A stretch of DNA of 64,000 nt from Nocardioides sp. Iso805N (GTDB taxonomy: Bacteria; Actinomycetota; Actinomycetes; Propionibacteriales; Nocardioidaceae). The notes beneath the pieces are model-generated. The model was not told where the DNA came from. It ran no database searches and saw only the letters and a list, made by a program, of their open reading frames with translations. The stretch is taken from assembly GCF_000364605.1 (NCBI RefSeq), contig NZ_KB822575.1, forward strand, positions 48,237 to 112,236, written 5' to 3'. A program made the translations under genes and the position numbers. This document shows positions 1 to 9,258 of the stretch, piece after piece (positions within the stretch are counted from its first letter, which is position 1; the number at the start of each line of letters is the position of its first letter).

Positions 1-444
1 ATCCCCATCGAGTACCTGCACAGCGAGCTCGGCATCGCCCAACTCGGCGACACCAACGTCCCCGCCGGGGAAGCACGGCGACTGGCCTGCACCGCCGCGG
101 TCATCCCCTACGTCCTCGGCGGCAAATCCGAACCCCTCGACCTCGGCCGAGCAAGACGCCTCTTCTCACCCGCCCAACACAAAGCCCTCAAGATCCGCGA
201 TCGGCACTGCCGCGCCGAAGGCTGCACCGTCCCCGCCACCTGGTGCGACGCCCACCACGAAAACCCCTGGAGCCAGGGCGGACCCACCGACCTGACCAAC
301 GCCGCCCTCCTCTGCGGCCACCACCACAGACGAGCCCACGACCCCACCTACGAAACCATCCAGCTCGCCAACGGCGACTACCGCTACCGCCGCAAGGTCA
401 AGATCCGGACACCCCTCCGACACAACCGGCGAGTGTCTCCGTGA
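1..444 (+). CDS. DUF222/HNH endonuclease family protein, C-terminal part (partial)
   Basis: The reading frame is open from base 1, so the start lies outside the window; 147 codons are visible up to the TGA at 442-444. The visible part holds an HNH nuclease domain: a CRAEGC zinc-type pair, then CDAHHENPW with the catalytic HH, then a C-x2-HHH-x3-H segment. This arrangement is characteristic of actinobacterial DUF222-HNH (13E12-type) proteins, which occur in many copies per genome. They are presumed DNA endonucleases, but their biological role is not settled. It converges on glpD. The family call is secure; the cellular function is not. Confidence 0.85.
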   Translation: MPIEYLHSELGIAQLGDTNVPAGEARRLACTAAVIPYVLGGKSEPLDLGRARRLFSPAQHKALKIRDRHCRAEGCTVPATWCDAHHENPWSQGGPTDLTNAALLCGHHHRRAHDPTYETIQLANGDYRYRRKVKIRTPLRHNRRVSP

Positions 445-508
445 CGCCCGAGACACTGACCGACGCGGCTCGGACGCGCTGTGGCACGACGGAGCGGCGT
501 ACGGCACC

Positions 509-528
509 CGGCCCTGCGCAGGGGGCCG
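509..528. terminator. Possible hairpin between convergent genes
   Basis: The 104-base gap between the HNH gene and glpD contains a short GC hairpin (arms about 509-515 and 520-528, with a two-base bulge). It could serve both converging genes. There is no T-run, so the call is weak. Confidence 0.3.
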
Positions 529-548
529 TCCAGGCGCCCGTCCACGCG

Positions 549-2276
549 TCAGACCAGATCGTCGACCCGGCGGCGCGCCTCATCGGCTTCGGCATCGGTC
601 GTCATCGTCTGGCTCGCCCGCTCGGCGGCGACGCGATGGAGGTACCACTCCACCTGCCGCTCGGTCTCCGCGTCATCCCACCTGAGCTCCGCCGCCATCA
701 GCCGTGCGACCCCCGGGGCCGCCGAGACCCCGCGGTCGAACGTCTCGATCGAGATCCGGGTCCGCCGCGCGAGCACGTCGTCGAGGTGCCGCGCGCCCTC
801 GTGGGTCACCGCATAGACCACCTCGGCGGCGAGGTAGTCCTCCGCGCCCTCGAGCGGTGCGCCCAGCGGGCGACGGTCAGCGATCAGGTCGAGCAGCTCG
901 TCGATGAGACCGCCGTAACGGCGCAGGAGGTGGTCGATCCGCGCCACGTGCAGGCCGGAGCGTCGCGCCAGCAGCACCCGCTGGTTCGAGCGGATCTCGA
1001 ATCCCTCGGCGCCGAGCAGACGGACCTTGTCGGTGATCGACTCCTGGACGTGCATGTCGGTGGTCGTGCGCAACGAGTGCACAGCGGCGTCGACGGCGTC
1101 CCTGGCCATCACCCGGTACGTCGTCAGCTTGCCGCCGGCGATCATCACGAGCCCCGGAACGGGCGTGACGACGGTGTGCTCCCGAGAGATCTTCGAGGTC
1201 GGCTCGGATTCGCCGGACAGCAGCGGTCGGAGACCGGCGTACACGCCCTCGACGTCCTCGTGCCCGAGCGGTTCGCGCAGGATGGCGTTGACGTGATCGA
1301 GCACGTACTCGATGTCGGCGCGGCTGGCGGCCGGGTGCGCGAGGTCGTAGGTCCATGGGGTGTCGGTGGTGCCGATGATCCAGTGCCGACCCCAGGGGAT
1401 CACGAAAAGAACCGATTTCTCGGTGCGCACGATGAAGCCGGACTCGCTACGGATCCGGTCGCGCGGAACGACCAGGTGGATGCCCTTGGACGCCTGCACG
1501 TGCAGCGCGCCACGGCCGCCGACCATCTCCTGGATGTCGTCGGTCCACACTCCGGCCGCATTGACCACGGTCTTGGCCCGAATCCGGTGCTCGGTGCCCC
1601 GCTCCAGATCGCGGGCGATCACGCCGACCACGCGCTCGCCCTCGCGCAGGAAGCCGGTGACCCGCATCCTGGTGGCGACGTGAGCACCGTGTCGCGCCGC
1701 GGTGCGGGCGATCGTCATCACCAGGCGGGCGTCGTCGACCTGAGCGTCGTAGTACTGGATCGCGCCGGTGATCGTGTCGGTGCGGAAGTCGGGCGCGATC
1801 CGGCTGACGGTCCTACGCGTCAGGTGCCGGTGTCGCGGCAGGCCCATCCCGGCGCTGCCCACCAGTGCCATGCCGTCATAGAGCGCGAGGCCGCTGCCGA
1901 CGTACCCGCGCTCCCAGACAGGGTGGGTCAGCGGATAGAGGAACGGCACCGGCCGGACCAGGTGTGGCGCCAGCCGGGTGAGCAGCAGGCCACGCTCCTG
2001 CAACGCCTCGCGGACGAGCGCGAAATCAAGCATCTCCAGGTAGCGCAGGCCGCCGTGGATCAGCTTGCTGCTGCGACTGCTGGTGCCCGAGGCCAGGTCG
2101 CGCTGCTCCAGCAGACCGGTCGAGAGGCCACGGGTGACGGCGTCCAGCGCCACTCCGGTCCCCACCACTCCTCCCCCGACCACGAGCACGTCGAGCTCAG
2201 GCTCACCGGCCGAGCCGGTCATCGCCGCGAGCGCGGCGGCACGGGCATCGGGGCTCAGCACTCCGGGCCGGGTCAT
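549..2276 (-). CDS. glpD: Glycerol-3-phosphate dehydrogenase (FAD-dependent)
   Basis: The 575-residue protein has the length and order of aerobic GlpD/GlpA enzymes, which oxidise sn-glycerol 3-phosphate to dihydroxyacetone phosphate at the membrane and pass electrons to quinone. An FAD-binding GGGVVGTG glycine motif lies at residues 34-41, followed by the family signature SSRSSKLIHGGLRYLE near 66-81. The C-terminal part has the alpha-helical GlpD-C layout. The ATG at 2276 starts just before the N-terminal flavin domain; no clear Shine-Dalgarno sequence precedes it. No glpF or glpK lies beside it, so it appears monocistronic, facing away from the small membrane-protein gene on the other strand. 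Confidence 0.95.
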   Translation of the reverse strand: MTRPGVLSPDARAAALAAMTGSAGEPELDVLVVGGGVVGTGVALDAVTRGLSTGLLEQRDLASGTSSRSSKLIHGGLRYLEMLDFALVREALQERGLLLTRLAPHLVRPVPFLYPLTHPVWERGYVGSGLALYDGMALVGSAGMGLPRHRHLTRRTVSRIAPDFRTDTITGAIQYYDAQVDDARLVMTIARTAARHGAHVATRMRVTGFLREGERVVGVIARDLERGTEHRIRAKTVVNAAGVWTDDIQEMVGGRGALHVQASKGIHLVVPRDRIRSESGFIVRTEKSVLFVIPWGRHWIIGTTDTPWTYDLAHPAASRADIEYVLDHVNAILREPLGHEDVEGVYAGLRPLLSGESEPTSKISREHTVVTPVPGLVMIAGGKLTTYRVMARDAVDAAVHSLRTTTDMHVQESITDKVRLLGAEGFEIRSNQRVLLARRSGLHVARIDHLLRRYGGLIDELLDLIADRRPLGAPLEGAEDYLAAEVVYAVTHEGARHLDDVLARRTRISIETFDRGVSAAPGVARLMAAELRWDDAETERQVEWYLHRVAAERASQTMTTDAEADEARRRVDDLV

Positions 2277-2398
2277 GTGGACAGTGTGTCAGGGACGACC
2301 AGGAAGGCCTCCAGGCAGGCGACCCGTGTGGCGCTGCGCCGGGCGGCCGGATCGGCGATCCGGCCGCCGTGACGGCTCACCTGCGGCACACTCCCGAT

Positions 2399-2788
2399 AT
2401 GCAAGAGACGGCCCTGGTCCGCGAGCAGACTGCCGGCTCCCGACGTGATCGAGGGGCCGGGTGGACGATCGTCGTGCTCTCGATCCTCGCCGGGGCCCTC
2501 CTCACCATCTTCCTCGCCGTGACCACCACGGACTCCTACGACCGGACCCACGGGCGGCGGATGGAGTTCGGCGCCCCGTTCGTCTCGGTCGTCCAGGACC
2601 AGACCGCCTCTGATCCGCCGCCGAACACCCGCTCCGGGCTCTCATCTCCGCTGGAGTTCCCGGTGCGCGTGCGGCCCCTGCCCGCGGCGACGGATGTCGT
2701 GGTGCTGGCCGCCCCGGTGGCCGTCGTCCTCGGCACGGGCTGGTGGCTCGTCCGTCGTTCGCGACGCGACATCTTCCGGGCCGACTGA
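2399..2788 (+). CDS. Small membrane protein of unknown function
   Basis: No family is recognised. From the ATG at 2399 the protein is 129 residues; an in-frame GTG at 2369 would add ten. Neither start has a strong ribosome-binding site. Two hydrophobic segments are visible, one near the N-terminus (WTIVVLSILAGALLTIFLAV) and one near the C-terminus (VVVLAAPVAVVLGTGWWLV) followed by RRSRR. About 55 polar residues lie between them, so the likely topology is two membrane passes with an external loop and both ends inside. It is divergent from glpD and convergent with the acyl-CoA dehydrogenase operon. Confidence 0.6.
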   Translation: MQETALVREQTAGSRRDRGAGWTIVVLSILAGALLTIFLAVTTTDSYDRTHGRRMEFGAPFVSVVQDQTASDPPPNTRSGLSSPLEFPVRVRPLPAATDVVVLAAPVAVVLGTGWWLVRRSRRDIFRAD

Positions 2789-2820
2789 GCGGACGGCCGG
2801 CCCGGCGACCTCGGCACCGA

Positions 2821-3975
2821 TCAGACGGTGAGCCCCACCAGCTCGCCCAACCGCGCCCGGTGATGACCCGGCAGGCCGAGCGCGATCTGGTCGGCCTTGG
2901 CCCGCTTGAGGAAGAGATGGGTCGGGTGCTCCCACGTCATGCCGATGCCGCCGTGCAGCTGGACGGCCTCCTCGGCGGCGAGCACCGCCACCTCCGAGCA
3001 CCACGCAGCCGCCGTGTGCGCCGCGATCTCCGCCTCCACCGCGCCGGGGTCGGCCGCGAGTGCGGCCGCCGCGTAGCGAGCCACCGCCGAGGCACCCTCC
3101 ACGGCGGTGTAGAGATCGGCGAGACGGTGCTTGAGCGCCTGGAACCCGCCCACGATCCGGCCGAATTGCCGTCGCTCCTGCAGATAGCCCACCGTTGAGG
3201 CCAGGCACTGCTGGGCAACGCCGACCTGCTCGGAGGCGAGCAGAACGGTGCCGGCGAGCAGCCCCGCCCGTATGGCGGAGGTCGCATCACCCGCGACGAC
3301 GACCGTGCCCGCGGCCGGGTCGACGACGACATCCGCCAGCTGGCGGCTCATGTCGAGCGAGACGACCGGAGTCAGCGTCGCCTCGCTCGCCGCGACGGCC
3401 CGCACCTCGATCCCGGTGCCGGCGGCCACCGGAACCAGCAGGGTGTCCGCCTCCAGCACGCCGGCCACGCTGCGCACCGTGGCAGCACCGACGAGCGGGA
3501 CGGGCCAGGCGAACGCGGTCGGCAGCGGCACCACCAACGCGGCGGTACGCCGACCCGCGGCCAGCTCGGCCAGCAGCTCACGGCCCGCGTCGGTCGGGGC
3601 GTGCGCCAGCGCGGTCGCGGCGACGACGGCGCTGGTCAGGAACGGCACCGGGGCCACCGACCGGCCCAGCTCCTCCAGCACGATCGCGGCTTCGCGGGCG
3701 GTGGCGCCTGCCCCGGCGTACTGCTCGGGGACCAGCAGACCCGCCAGGCCGAGCTCGGTCGCGAGCCCACGCCACAGCGGCTCGACCATGCCTCGGTCGC
3801 CGTCGTAGAGCGCTGCGACCTCGCTCGCCGGGCAGCGATCGCCCAGGAACCCGGCGACCGCAGCACGCAGATCGCGATCGTCATCGGAGTCCAGGAGCTC
3901 GAGCTCGTCATAGGCCACGCTGCTCACCGGCTCATCCACCGGCCGATCCAGGGGCCGATCCAGGGGCTGAGTCAT
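2821..3975 (-). CDS. Acyl-CoA dehydrogenase (operon gene 7)
   Basis: This 384-residue flavoprotein belongs to the acyl-CoA dehydrogenase superfamily, which introduces a 2,3 double bond into acyl-CoA. The C-terminal helix bundle carries QLHGGIGMTWEHP near residues 339-351; E349 sits where the catalytic base is expected. The N-terminus has an odd repeat, PLDRPLDRPVDEP. The ATG overlaps the stop of the upstream dehydrogenase by four bases, so the two are probably translationally coupled. Such adjacent, unequal pairs in actinobacteria often form alpha2-beta2 heterotetramers acting on bulky or sterol-derived CoA esters. It is the last gene of the operon. Substrate unknown. Confidence 0.9.
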   Translation of the reverse strand: MTQPLDRPLDRPVDEPVSSVAYDELELLDSDDDRDLRAAVAGFLGDRCPASEVAALYDGDRGMVEPLWRGLATELGLAGLLVPEQYAGAGATAREAAIVLEELGRSVAPVPFLTSAVVAATALAHAPTDAGRELLAELAAGRRTAALVVPLPTAFAWPVPLVGAATVRSVAGVLEADTLLVPVAAGTGIEVRAVAASEATLTPVVSLDMSRQLADVVVDPAAGTVVVAGDATSAIRAGLLAGTVLLASEQVGVAQQCLASTVGYLQERRQFGRIVGGFQALKHRLADLYTAVEGASAVARYAAAALAADPGAVEAEIAAHTAAAWCSEVAVLAAEEAVQLHGGIGMTWEHPTHLFLKRAKADQIALGLPGHHRARLGELVGLTV

Positions 3976-5159
3976 CGGGGCACCTCCTTCCAGGCGACGT
4001 CCTTGTCGACGCGCGGCTCAGCGGGCAGACCGAGCACCCGCTCGGCGACGATGTTGCGCAGGATCTCCGAGGTGCCGCCCTCGATGGAGTTCCCCTTGGC
4101 GCGCAGGTAGCGGTAGACCGCGTCACGCCCGGTGAAGTCGACGTGCTCGGGACGCCGCATGGTCCAGCCCGGCTCACTCTCGTAGCGCAGCCCGTCCTCG
4201 CCCCTGATCTCCAGGTCCAGGCCGGAGAGCTGCTGGTTGAGCCGCGCGAAGGTGAGCTTCATCGCCGAGCCGGCCGGTCCGGGCTGGCCGACGGCGAGCT
4301 GCTGGCGCAGTCGCTGCCCGGTGTAGCGGGCAACCTCGGCCTCGACGTACAGGCGCATCAACCGGTCGTGCAGCTCGGCCGTGTGCTGCTCCGGGTGCTC
4401 GCGCCAGGACGCCGCGACCAGGCCGAGCATGCCGCCCTCGCGGGGCGCCGCATGGCCGCCGATGGCGACACGTTCGTTGTTGAGGGTGCCGTTGGCGACC
4501 CGCCAGCCGTCGCCGACCTCACCGACCCGCATCGCGTCGGGGATGCGTACGTCGGTCAGGAAGACCTCGTTGAACTCCGCCTCCCCGGTGATCTGCCGCA
4601 GCGGCCGGACCTCGACGCCCGGATCATGCATGTCCACCAGGAAGTAGGTGATGCCACGGTGCTTGGGCACGTCCGGGTCGGTGCGCGCGACCAGGATCGC
4701 GAAGTCGGCGTTGTGCGCGCCCGAGGTCCACACCTTCTGGCCGTTGACCACCCACCCATCACCGTCCGGGACAGCCCGGGTCGCCAGACCGGCCAGGTCG
4801 GAGCCCGCCCCCGGCTCGGAGAAGAGCTGGCACCAGATCTCCTCGCCGCACCACAGCGGCTCCAAGAAGCGCTGCCGTTGCTCCTCGCTCGCATACCCGA
4901 GCAGGGTCGGTGCGACCATGCCGAGCCCGATGCCGTTCGCGCGTGGGTTGTTGTCGGGCGCGCCGGCTGCGGCGAAGAGGCCCTCGACCATCGGCTGCAG
5001 CCCCCGCGCCACACCGAGCCCGCCGTGCCCCTCCGGAAAGTGCACCCAGGCCAGCCCGGCGGCATAGCGCGCATGCAGGAACGCGCTCCGCTCGGTCGAC
5101 GCCGGCGGATGCTCAGCCAGGAACGCCGCGACCCGGTCGCGCAGCTCGGCCGGGCTCAT
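3972..5159 (-). CDS. Acyl-CoA dehydrogenase (operon gene 6)
   Basis: The 395-residue protein starts at the ATG at 5159 (MSPAELRDRV), which overlaps the preceding stop by four bases. It has the usual ACAD middle-domain signature (CQLFSEPGAGSDLAGL) and the FAD-contacting C-terminal EGGTSEILRNIVAERVLG. The frame stays open to 5894, but that upstream stretch is a shadow of the next gene. Together with the following 384-residue dehydrogenase it resembles the paired FadE subunits of actinobacterial sterol and branched-chain CoA degradation. Pairing is inferred from gene order and overlap, and the substrate cannot be read from sequence. Confidence 0.9.
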   Translation of the reverse strand: MSPAELRDRVAAFLAEHPPASTERSAFLHARYAAGLAWVHFPEGHGGLGVARGLQPMVEGLFAAAGAPDNNPRANGIGLGMVAPTLLGYASEEQRQRFLEPLWCGEEIWCQLFSEPGAGSDLAGLATRAVPDGDGWVVNGQKVWTSGAHNADFAILVARTDPDVPKHRGITYFLVDMHDPGVEVRPLRQITGEAEFNEVFLTDVRIPDAMRVGEVGDGWRVANGTLNNERVAIGGHAAPREGGMLGLVAASWREHPEQHTAELHDRLMRLYVEAEVARYTGQRLRQQLAVGQPGPAGSAMKLTFARLNQQLSGLDLEIRGEDGLRYESEPGWTMRRPEHVDFTGRDAVYRYLRAKGNSIEGGTSEILRNIVAERVLGLPAEPRVDKDVAWKEVPR

Positions 5160-6394
5160 CGCGCCGCCTCCGCCGTACGACGGGCGTGCTGGCGACGCAG
5201 CTCGGCCTTGGCGAGCGCGTTCTTGTGCACCTCGTCGGGTCCGTCGGCGAAGCGCAGCGTGCGGATCCCGGCGTAGGCGCGTGCCAGCGGGAAGTCCTGC
5301 GAGAGCCCGCCGGCGCCGTGCGCCTGGATGGCCTTGTCCAGGATCCACTGCACGGTGGCCGGCGTGGCGATCTTGATCGCCTGGATCTCGGTGTGCGCAC
5401 CCTTGTTGCCGACCGTGTCCATCAGCCACGCGGTCTTGAGCACCAGCAGCCGCAGCTGCTCGATGCGCACCCGCGACTCGGCGATCCACTCCCGGATGAC
5501 GCCCTGGTCGGCGAGCGGCCGGCCGAACGCGACCCGCTCCTCGACCCGTGCGCACATCAGCTCGATCGCCTTCTCCGCCAGTCCGATCGACCGCATGCAG
5601 TGATGGATCCTGCCGGGACCGAGCCGGGCCTGAGCGATCGCGAAGCCCATCCCCTCGGCACCGATGAGGTTGCCGGCCGGCACCCGTACGTCGTCGAGCA
5701 GGATCTCCGCGTGACCGCCGTGCTCGTGGTCGTCGTACCCGAAGACCTCCATGCCCCGCTTGACCGTCACACCCGGGGCGTCGCGCGGCACCAGGATCAT
5801 CGACTGCTGGCGGTGTCGCTCGGCGTCGGGGTCGGTCTTGCCCATCACGATGAGGATCCGGGCGTTGGGGTTCATCGCGCCCGTGATCCACCACTTGCGG
5901 CCGCTGACGACGTAGGCGGCGCCGTCACGGGTGATGCGGGTGCCGATGTTGGTCGCATCCGAGGAGGCGACATCGGGCTCGGTCATCGCGAACGCGGAGC
6001 GGATCTCGCCGCTCAGCAGCGGCTCCAGCCACTGCCGCCGCTGCTCCTCGTCGCCGAAGTCGTGCAGCAGCTCCATGTTGCCGGTGTCGGGAGCCGCGCA
6101 GTTCAGCACCGCCGGCGCGAGCGCACAGCGGCCGGTGATCTCGGCGAGCGGGGCGTACTGCAGGTTGGTCAGCCCGGCGCCCGCCTCGCCGGGCAGGAAG
6201 AGATTCCACAGTCCACGACGCTTGGTCTCGGCACGCAGCTCGACGAGCGCCGGCACGGTGTCCCACGCCCACGGATCGTCCTGGGCGGCCAGCTGCTGCT
6301 CGAACAGCTCCTCGGCGGGCTCGATCTGGCTGGTCATGAAGTCGAGCAGCTGAGCGCGCAGCTCCTCGGTACGGGCGTCGTGGGCGAAGTCCAT
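5156..6394 (-). CDS. ACAD11-type acyl-CoA dehydrogenase (operon gene 5)
   Basis: The 412-residue protein differs from the two dehydrogenases after it. It closely follows the dehydrogenase half of animal ACAD10/ACAD11: NCAAPDTGNMELL at 98-110, MTEPDVASSDATNI at 137-150, then GPGRIHHCMR, and ADGPDEVH at 383-390. ACAD11 proteins fuse an APH-type kinase to this domain; here the kinase is the adjacent upstream gene, 28 bases away. In the known pathway a 4-hydroxyacyl-CoA is phosphorylated and the dehydrogenase fold eliminates phosphate to give a 2-enoyl-CoA. A hydroxyacyl-CoA role is therefore more likely than simple desaturation. The family match is strong; the reaction is inferred. Confidence 0.9.
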   Translation of the reverse strand: MDFAHDARTEELRAQLLDFMTSQIEPAEELFEQQLAAQDDPWAWDTVPALVELRAETKRRGLWNLFLPGEAGAGLTNLQYAPLAEITGRCALAPAVLNCAAPDTGNMELLHDFGDEEQRRQWLEPLLSGEIRSAFAMTEPDVASSDATNIGTRITRDGAAYVVSGRKWWITGAMNPNARILIVMGKTDPDAERHRQQSMILVPRDAPGVTVKRGMEVFGYDDHEHGGHAEILLDDVRVPAGNLIGAEGMGFAIAQARLGPGRIHHCMRSIGLAEKAIELMCARVEERVAFGRPLADQGVIREWIAESRVRIEQLRLLVLKTAWLMDTVGNKGAHTEIQAIKIATPATVQWILDKAIQAHGAGGLSQDFPLARAYAGIRTLRFADGPDEVHKNALAKAELRRQHARRTAEAAR

Positions 6395-6422
6395 CGGTGC
6401 TCCTCTGGTTGGTCGCTGGGTC

Positions 6423-7445
6423 TCAGTCTTGGTCGAGGGCGTCCAGCCCCACCGCGAGCAGCGGGTGGATGGCCTCCCCGATGTGCTCGAAGCCCGGCCC
6501 GACGGTCTGGCCGTGCAGGTAGCGGTAGTGGATCCCTTCCAAGATGACCGCGAGCTTGAACGCGGCCAGCCCGAGGTAGAACCCGAAGCGGCTCAGGTCA
6601 CGGCCGCTGCCGTCGTCGTACCGCTGCAGGATCTCGGTCTCACCCAGGTAGCCGGGCGCCTCGCCGACGTCGGAGACAAGGCTGCCGAGACTCGCCCCGA
6701 GGCGCTGGTAGAGCAGCATCAACGCCAGGTCGGTGAGCGGGTCGCCCAGGGTCGCCATCTCCCAGTCGAGTACGGCGACCAGCTGGTCGTGCCCGTCCAC
6801 GAGCACGTTGTCCAGCCGGTAGTCACCGTGCACGATCCCGGGGGCGGACTCCGGCGGCACGCTGCCCGCCAACCGGTGGTAAAGCTGCTCGGCCGCGGGC
6901 AGGTCGCGGGTGTGGGAGGCGTCGAGCTGGGTCTTCCAGCGGGCGACCTGGCGAGCCAGGAACCCCTCGGCCCGGCCGAAGTCGGCCAGGCCGACGGCGG
7001 CCGGGTCGACCGCGTGCAATGTGGCGAGGGTGTCGACCAGGCGGGTGGAGATGCCGCGCACGCGCTCCGCGCCGAGCGGGCTCAGCTCCGAGGCCCGACG
7101 GTAGGGAGTGCCGACGACCTTGGCCATCACGTAGAACGGCGACCCGATCACGTCGAGGTCCTCGCACAGCGCGAACGTCTCCGGCACCGGCACCGCCGTC
7201 GGGCGCAGCGCGCTCATCACGCGGTGCTCGCGGGACATGTCGTGGGCGGTGGCGAGGACGTGTCCCAGCGGTGGGCGCCGTAGGATCCAGACGCCGGTGC
7301 CGTCGGTGACCTCGTAGGTCAGGTTGGACTTCCCGCCCGCGATCAGGGTCGCTCGCAGGTCACCGTCGAGGGGCCCGACGTAGTCAGGCCACCAGATGCC
7401 GAGCCGGTCGAGATCGAGTCCCGGCGGGGTGCTCGGGGCGCTCAT
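6423..7445 (-). CDS. APH-family phosphotransferase, probable hydroxyacyl-CoA kinase (operon gene 4)
   Basis: This 340-residue protein has the aminoglycoside-phosphotransferase/choline-kinase fold. The catalytic loop HGDYRLDN is at 206-213 (D208 the likely base) and the metal-binding DWEMATLGDPLTD at 227-240. Its N-terminal lobe contains the family segment GGKSNLTYEV. It belongs to the ACAD-associated branch, not the antibiotic-resistance branch, as shown by the ACAD11-type gene directly downstream. LvaA of Pseudomonas levulinate catabolism and the kinase half of ACAD11 phosphorylate 4-hydroxyacyl-CoA, and the same job is inferred here. The ATG overlaps the upstream stop (ATGA). Confidence 0.88.
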   Translation of the reverse strand: MSAPSTPPGLDLDRLGIWWPDYVGPLDGDLRATLIAGGKSNLTYEVTDGTGVWILRRPPLGHVLATAHDMSREHRVMSALRPTAVPVPETFALCEDLDVIGSPFYVMAKVVGTPYRRASELSPLGAERVRGISTRLVDTLATLHAVDPAAVGLADFGRAEGFLARQVARWKTQLDASHTRDLPAAEQLYHRLAGSVPPESAPGIVHGDYRLDNVLVDGHDQLVAVLDWEMATLGDPLTDLALMLLYQRLGASLGSLVSDVGEAPGYLGETEILQRYDDGSGRDLSRFGFYLGLAAFKLAVILEGIHYRYLHGQTVGPGFEHIGEAIHPLLAVGLDALDQD

Positions 7446-8467
7446 GGGTTCTGCCCCACGCCAGCGAGGGCCGGGATGAACACCACCCGGCCGACGGTGT
7501 CGCCGTCGGCGAGCCGCTGGACGCCGTCGGCGACCTGGTCCAGCCCCAGCCGCTCACTGACCAGTGGCTTGATCAGGCCCTGAGCGGCCAGCGCGGTCAG
7601 CTCGTCGTGGCATGCGCGCACCACCCCAGGGTTGCGGGTGTTGTAGAGCCCCCAGTGCAGACCGATGATCGAGTAGTTCTTGATCAGGGCGTGGTTGAGC
7701 GCGGCCTCCTGGATCCGGCCGCCGGCGAAGCCGATCACCAGGATCCTGCCCTCGAAGGCGATGCACTTGGTCGAGCGGTCGTAGGTGTCGCCGCCGACCG
7801 GGTCGTAGATCACGTCGGCGCCGCGGCCGTCGGTGTACTCCTTGACCACCGCCACGAAGTCCTCACGGTGCCGGTCGACGACGACGTCGGCGCCGAGCTG
7901 CCGCGCGACCTCGGCCTTCGCCTCACCGCCGACCACACCGATCACGGTCGCACCGGCGGCCTTGCCGAGCTGTACGGCGGCGCTCCCGACACCGCCCGCT
8001 GCCGCGTGCACCAGCAGGGTCTCCCCGGGTTGCAAGCGGGTACGACGGTGCAACGCGAACCAGCCGGTCTGGTAGCCGATGAAGAGCGAGGCCGCCTCCG
8101 CGTCATCGAGCGCCTCGGGGGCCGGGAACGTCATCGCCGCCTCCAGCAGCGCCAGCTCGGCGAACCCGCCGTACGGCATCGTCGGGGCTCCGATGACCCG
8201 GTCGCCCGGCGCGAGCCCGGTCACGCCGGCGCCGACCGCGACGACCTCGCCGCAGAGTTCGGCGCCCGGGGTGAAGGGCAGCTCGGGGCGCACCTGGTAG
8301 AGGCCGCGGCACATCAGCGCATCCGGGAAGTTGGCCGGCACCGCCAGCACCCGGACGACCAGCTGGCCGGGTCCCGGTGTGGGCCTCTCGACGTCGACCA
8401 GCCGGAGCACGTCCCTGGGCTCGCCGAGCTCGCTGACCCGCCATGCCAACATCCCGGTGCTCGTCAC
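7442..8467 (-). CDS. NADPH:quinone oxidoreductase family protein, zinc-independent MDR (operon gene 3)
   Basis: The 341-residue protein is a medium-chain dehydrogenase/reductase of the quinone-oxidoreductase type. The N-terminal GroES-like domain begins WRVSELGEP; the Rossmann domain has HAAAGGVGSAAVQLGKAAG; the catalytic-zinc ligands of alcohol dehydrogenases are absent. I chose the GTG at 8467 because it overlaps the upstream stop (GTGA) and a GAGGAGG lies about nine bases before it; the longer frame to 8608 has no such site. It may reduce an enoyl or enone intermediate of the operon's pathway. The exact substrate is not visible. Confidence 0.88.
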   Translation of the reverse strand: MTSTGMLAWRVSELGEPRDVLRLVDVERPTPGPGQLVVRVLAVPANFPDALMCRGLYQVRPELPFTPGAELCGEVVAVGAGVTGLAPGDRVIGAPTMPYGGFAELALLEAAMTFPAPEALDDAEAASLFIGYQTGWFALHRRTRLQPGETLLVHAAAGGVGSAAVQLGKAAGATVIGVVGGEAKAEVARQLGADVVVDRHREDFVAVVKEYTDGRGADVIYDPVGGDTYDRSTKCIAFEGRILVIGFAGGRIQEAALNHALIKNYSIIGLHWGLYNTRNPGVVRACHDELTALAAQGLIKPLVSERLGLDQVADGVQRLADGDTVGRVVFIPALAGVGQNP

Positions 8468-9258
8468 GCTCGTGCCTCCTCGATCTTGCGCTGCAGCCGG
8501 TTCATGCCGCCCAGCCAGGTGTCGGTGTTGCTGGCGCGGGCGGCGTAGTAACCGGCGACCTCGGGGTGCGGCAGGATCAGGAACCGCTCGCTGCCGAGTG
8601 CCTCCCACACCGTCTCCGCGACCACGTCCGGCGCCAGCGCCTCGTCCCGGCTGAGCAGCTGCTGCAGCTCACCGGAGCGGGTCAGCATGTCGGTCTGCAC
8701 ACCCTGCGGGCAGATGGCCTGGACCACGATCCCGCGGTGGCGGTAGGTCGCCGAGAGCCACTCGGCGAAGGCGACGGCCGCGTGCTTGCTCACCGAGTAC
8801 GCCGGGGCGTCCAGCATGGTCAGCAGGCCGGCCGCGGAGGCCGTCACCACGAAGCGTCCCCTGCCCCGCTCCAGCCACTCCGGCACCAGCAGCCGGGCGG
8901 CGCGCACGTGCGCCATCACGTTGAGCTCGTGGGTGTCGGCCCAGTCCTGCTCGCTCATCTCCAGCCCGCGGCCGCGATCGATCCCGGCGTTGCCGAACCA
9001 CGCGTCGATGCCGCCCAGGTGGTCGCGGGCAGCCTCGACCAGAGACGCGATCCCGGCCTCACCGGCCACGTCCCCAGGTACGGCGAGGGCATCGAGCCGA
9101 TGCGCCACCTCTGCCAGCGGCTCGGCGTCGCGGTCCGCGACGACGACCCGGCAGCCGCCGGCGGCCAGCCTGCTCGCGAGCGCTCGGCCGATGCCGCGCG
9201 CGGCACCGGTGACGACCACCCGGGTGCCGGGCTCCAGGCCCGGCGGCTGCTCGCTCAT
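8464..9258 (-). CDS. Short-chain dehydrogenase/reductase (operon gene 2)
   Basis: The 264-residue protein is a classical SDR. The cofactor motif TGAARGIG lies near the N-terminus, an NAG-type motif (FGNAGIDRG) follows, and the active site has YSVSK with an upstream TASAAG serine. It starts at the ATG at 9258, overlapping the upstream SDR stop by one base (TGATG). The likely role is NAD(P)-dependent interconversion of a keto and a hydroxy group on a pathway intermediate. If the operon does process 4-hydroxyacyl-CoAs, one of its two SDRs could supply the 4-hydroxy form from a 4-keto acid. That assignment is inference. Confidence 0.9.
   Translation of the reverse strand: MSEQPPGLEPGTRVVVTGAARGIGRALASRLAAGGCRVVVADRDAEPLAEVAHRLDALAVPGDVAGEAGIASLVEAARDHLGGIDAWFGNAGIDRGRGLEMSEQDWADTHELNVMAHVRAARLLVPEWLERGRGRFVVTASAAGLLTMLDAPAYSVSKHAAVAFAEWLSATYRHRGIVVQAICPQGVQTDMLTRSGELQQLLSRDEALAPDVVAETVWEALGSERFLILPHPEVAGYYAARASNTDTWLGGMNRLQRKIEEARA

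Noticed and set aside
6423..7445. Aminoglycoside-resistance gene
   Set aside because: The APH fold is present, but context (ACAD11-type neighbour, acyl-CoA operon) points to the metabolic kinase branch.
7442..8608. Longer quinone-oxidoreductase start at 8608
   Set aside because: The extra 47 residues are translated shadow of the upstream SDR and have no family similarity.
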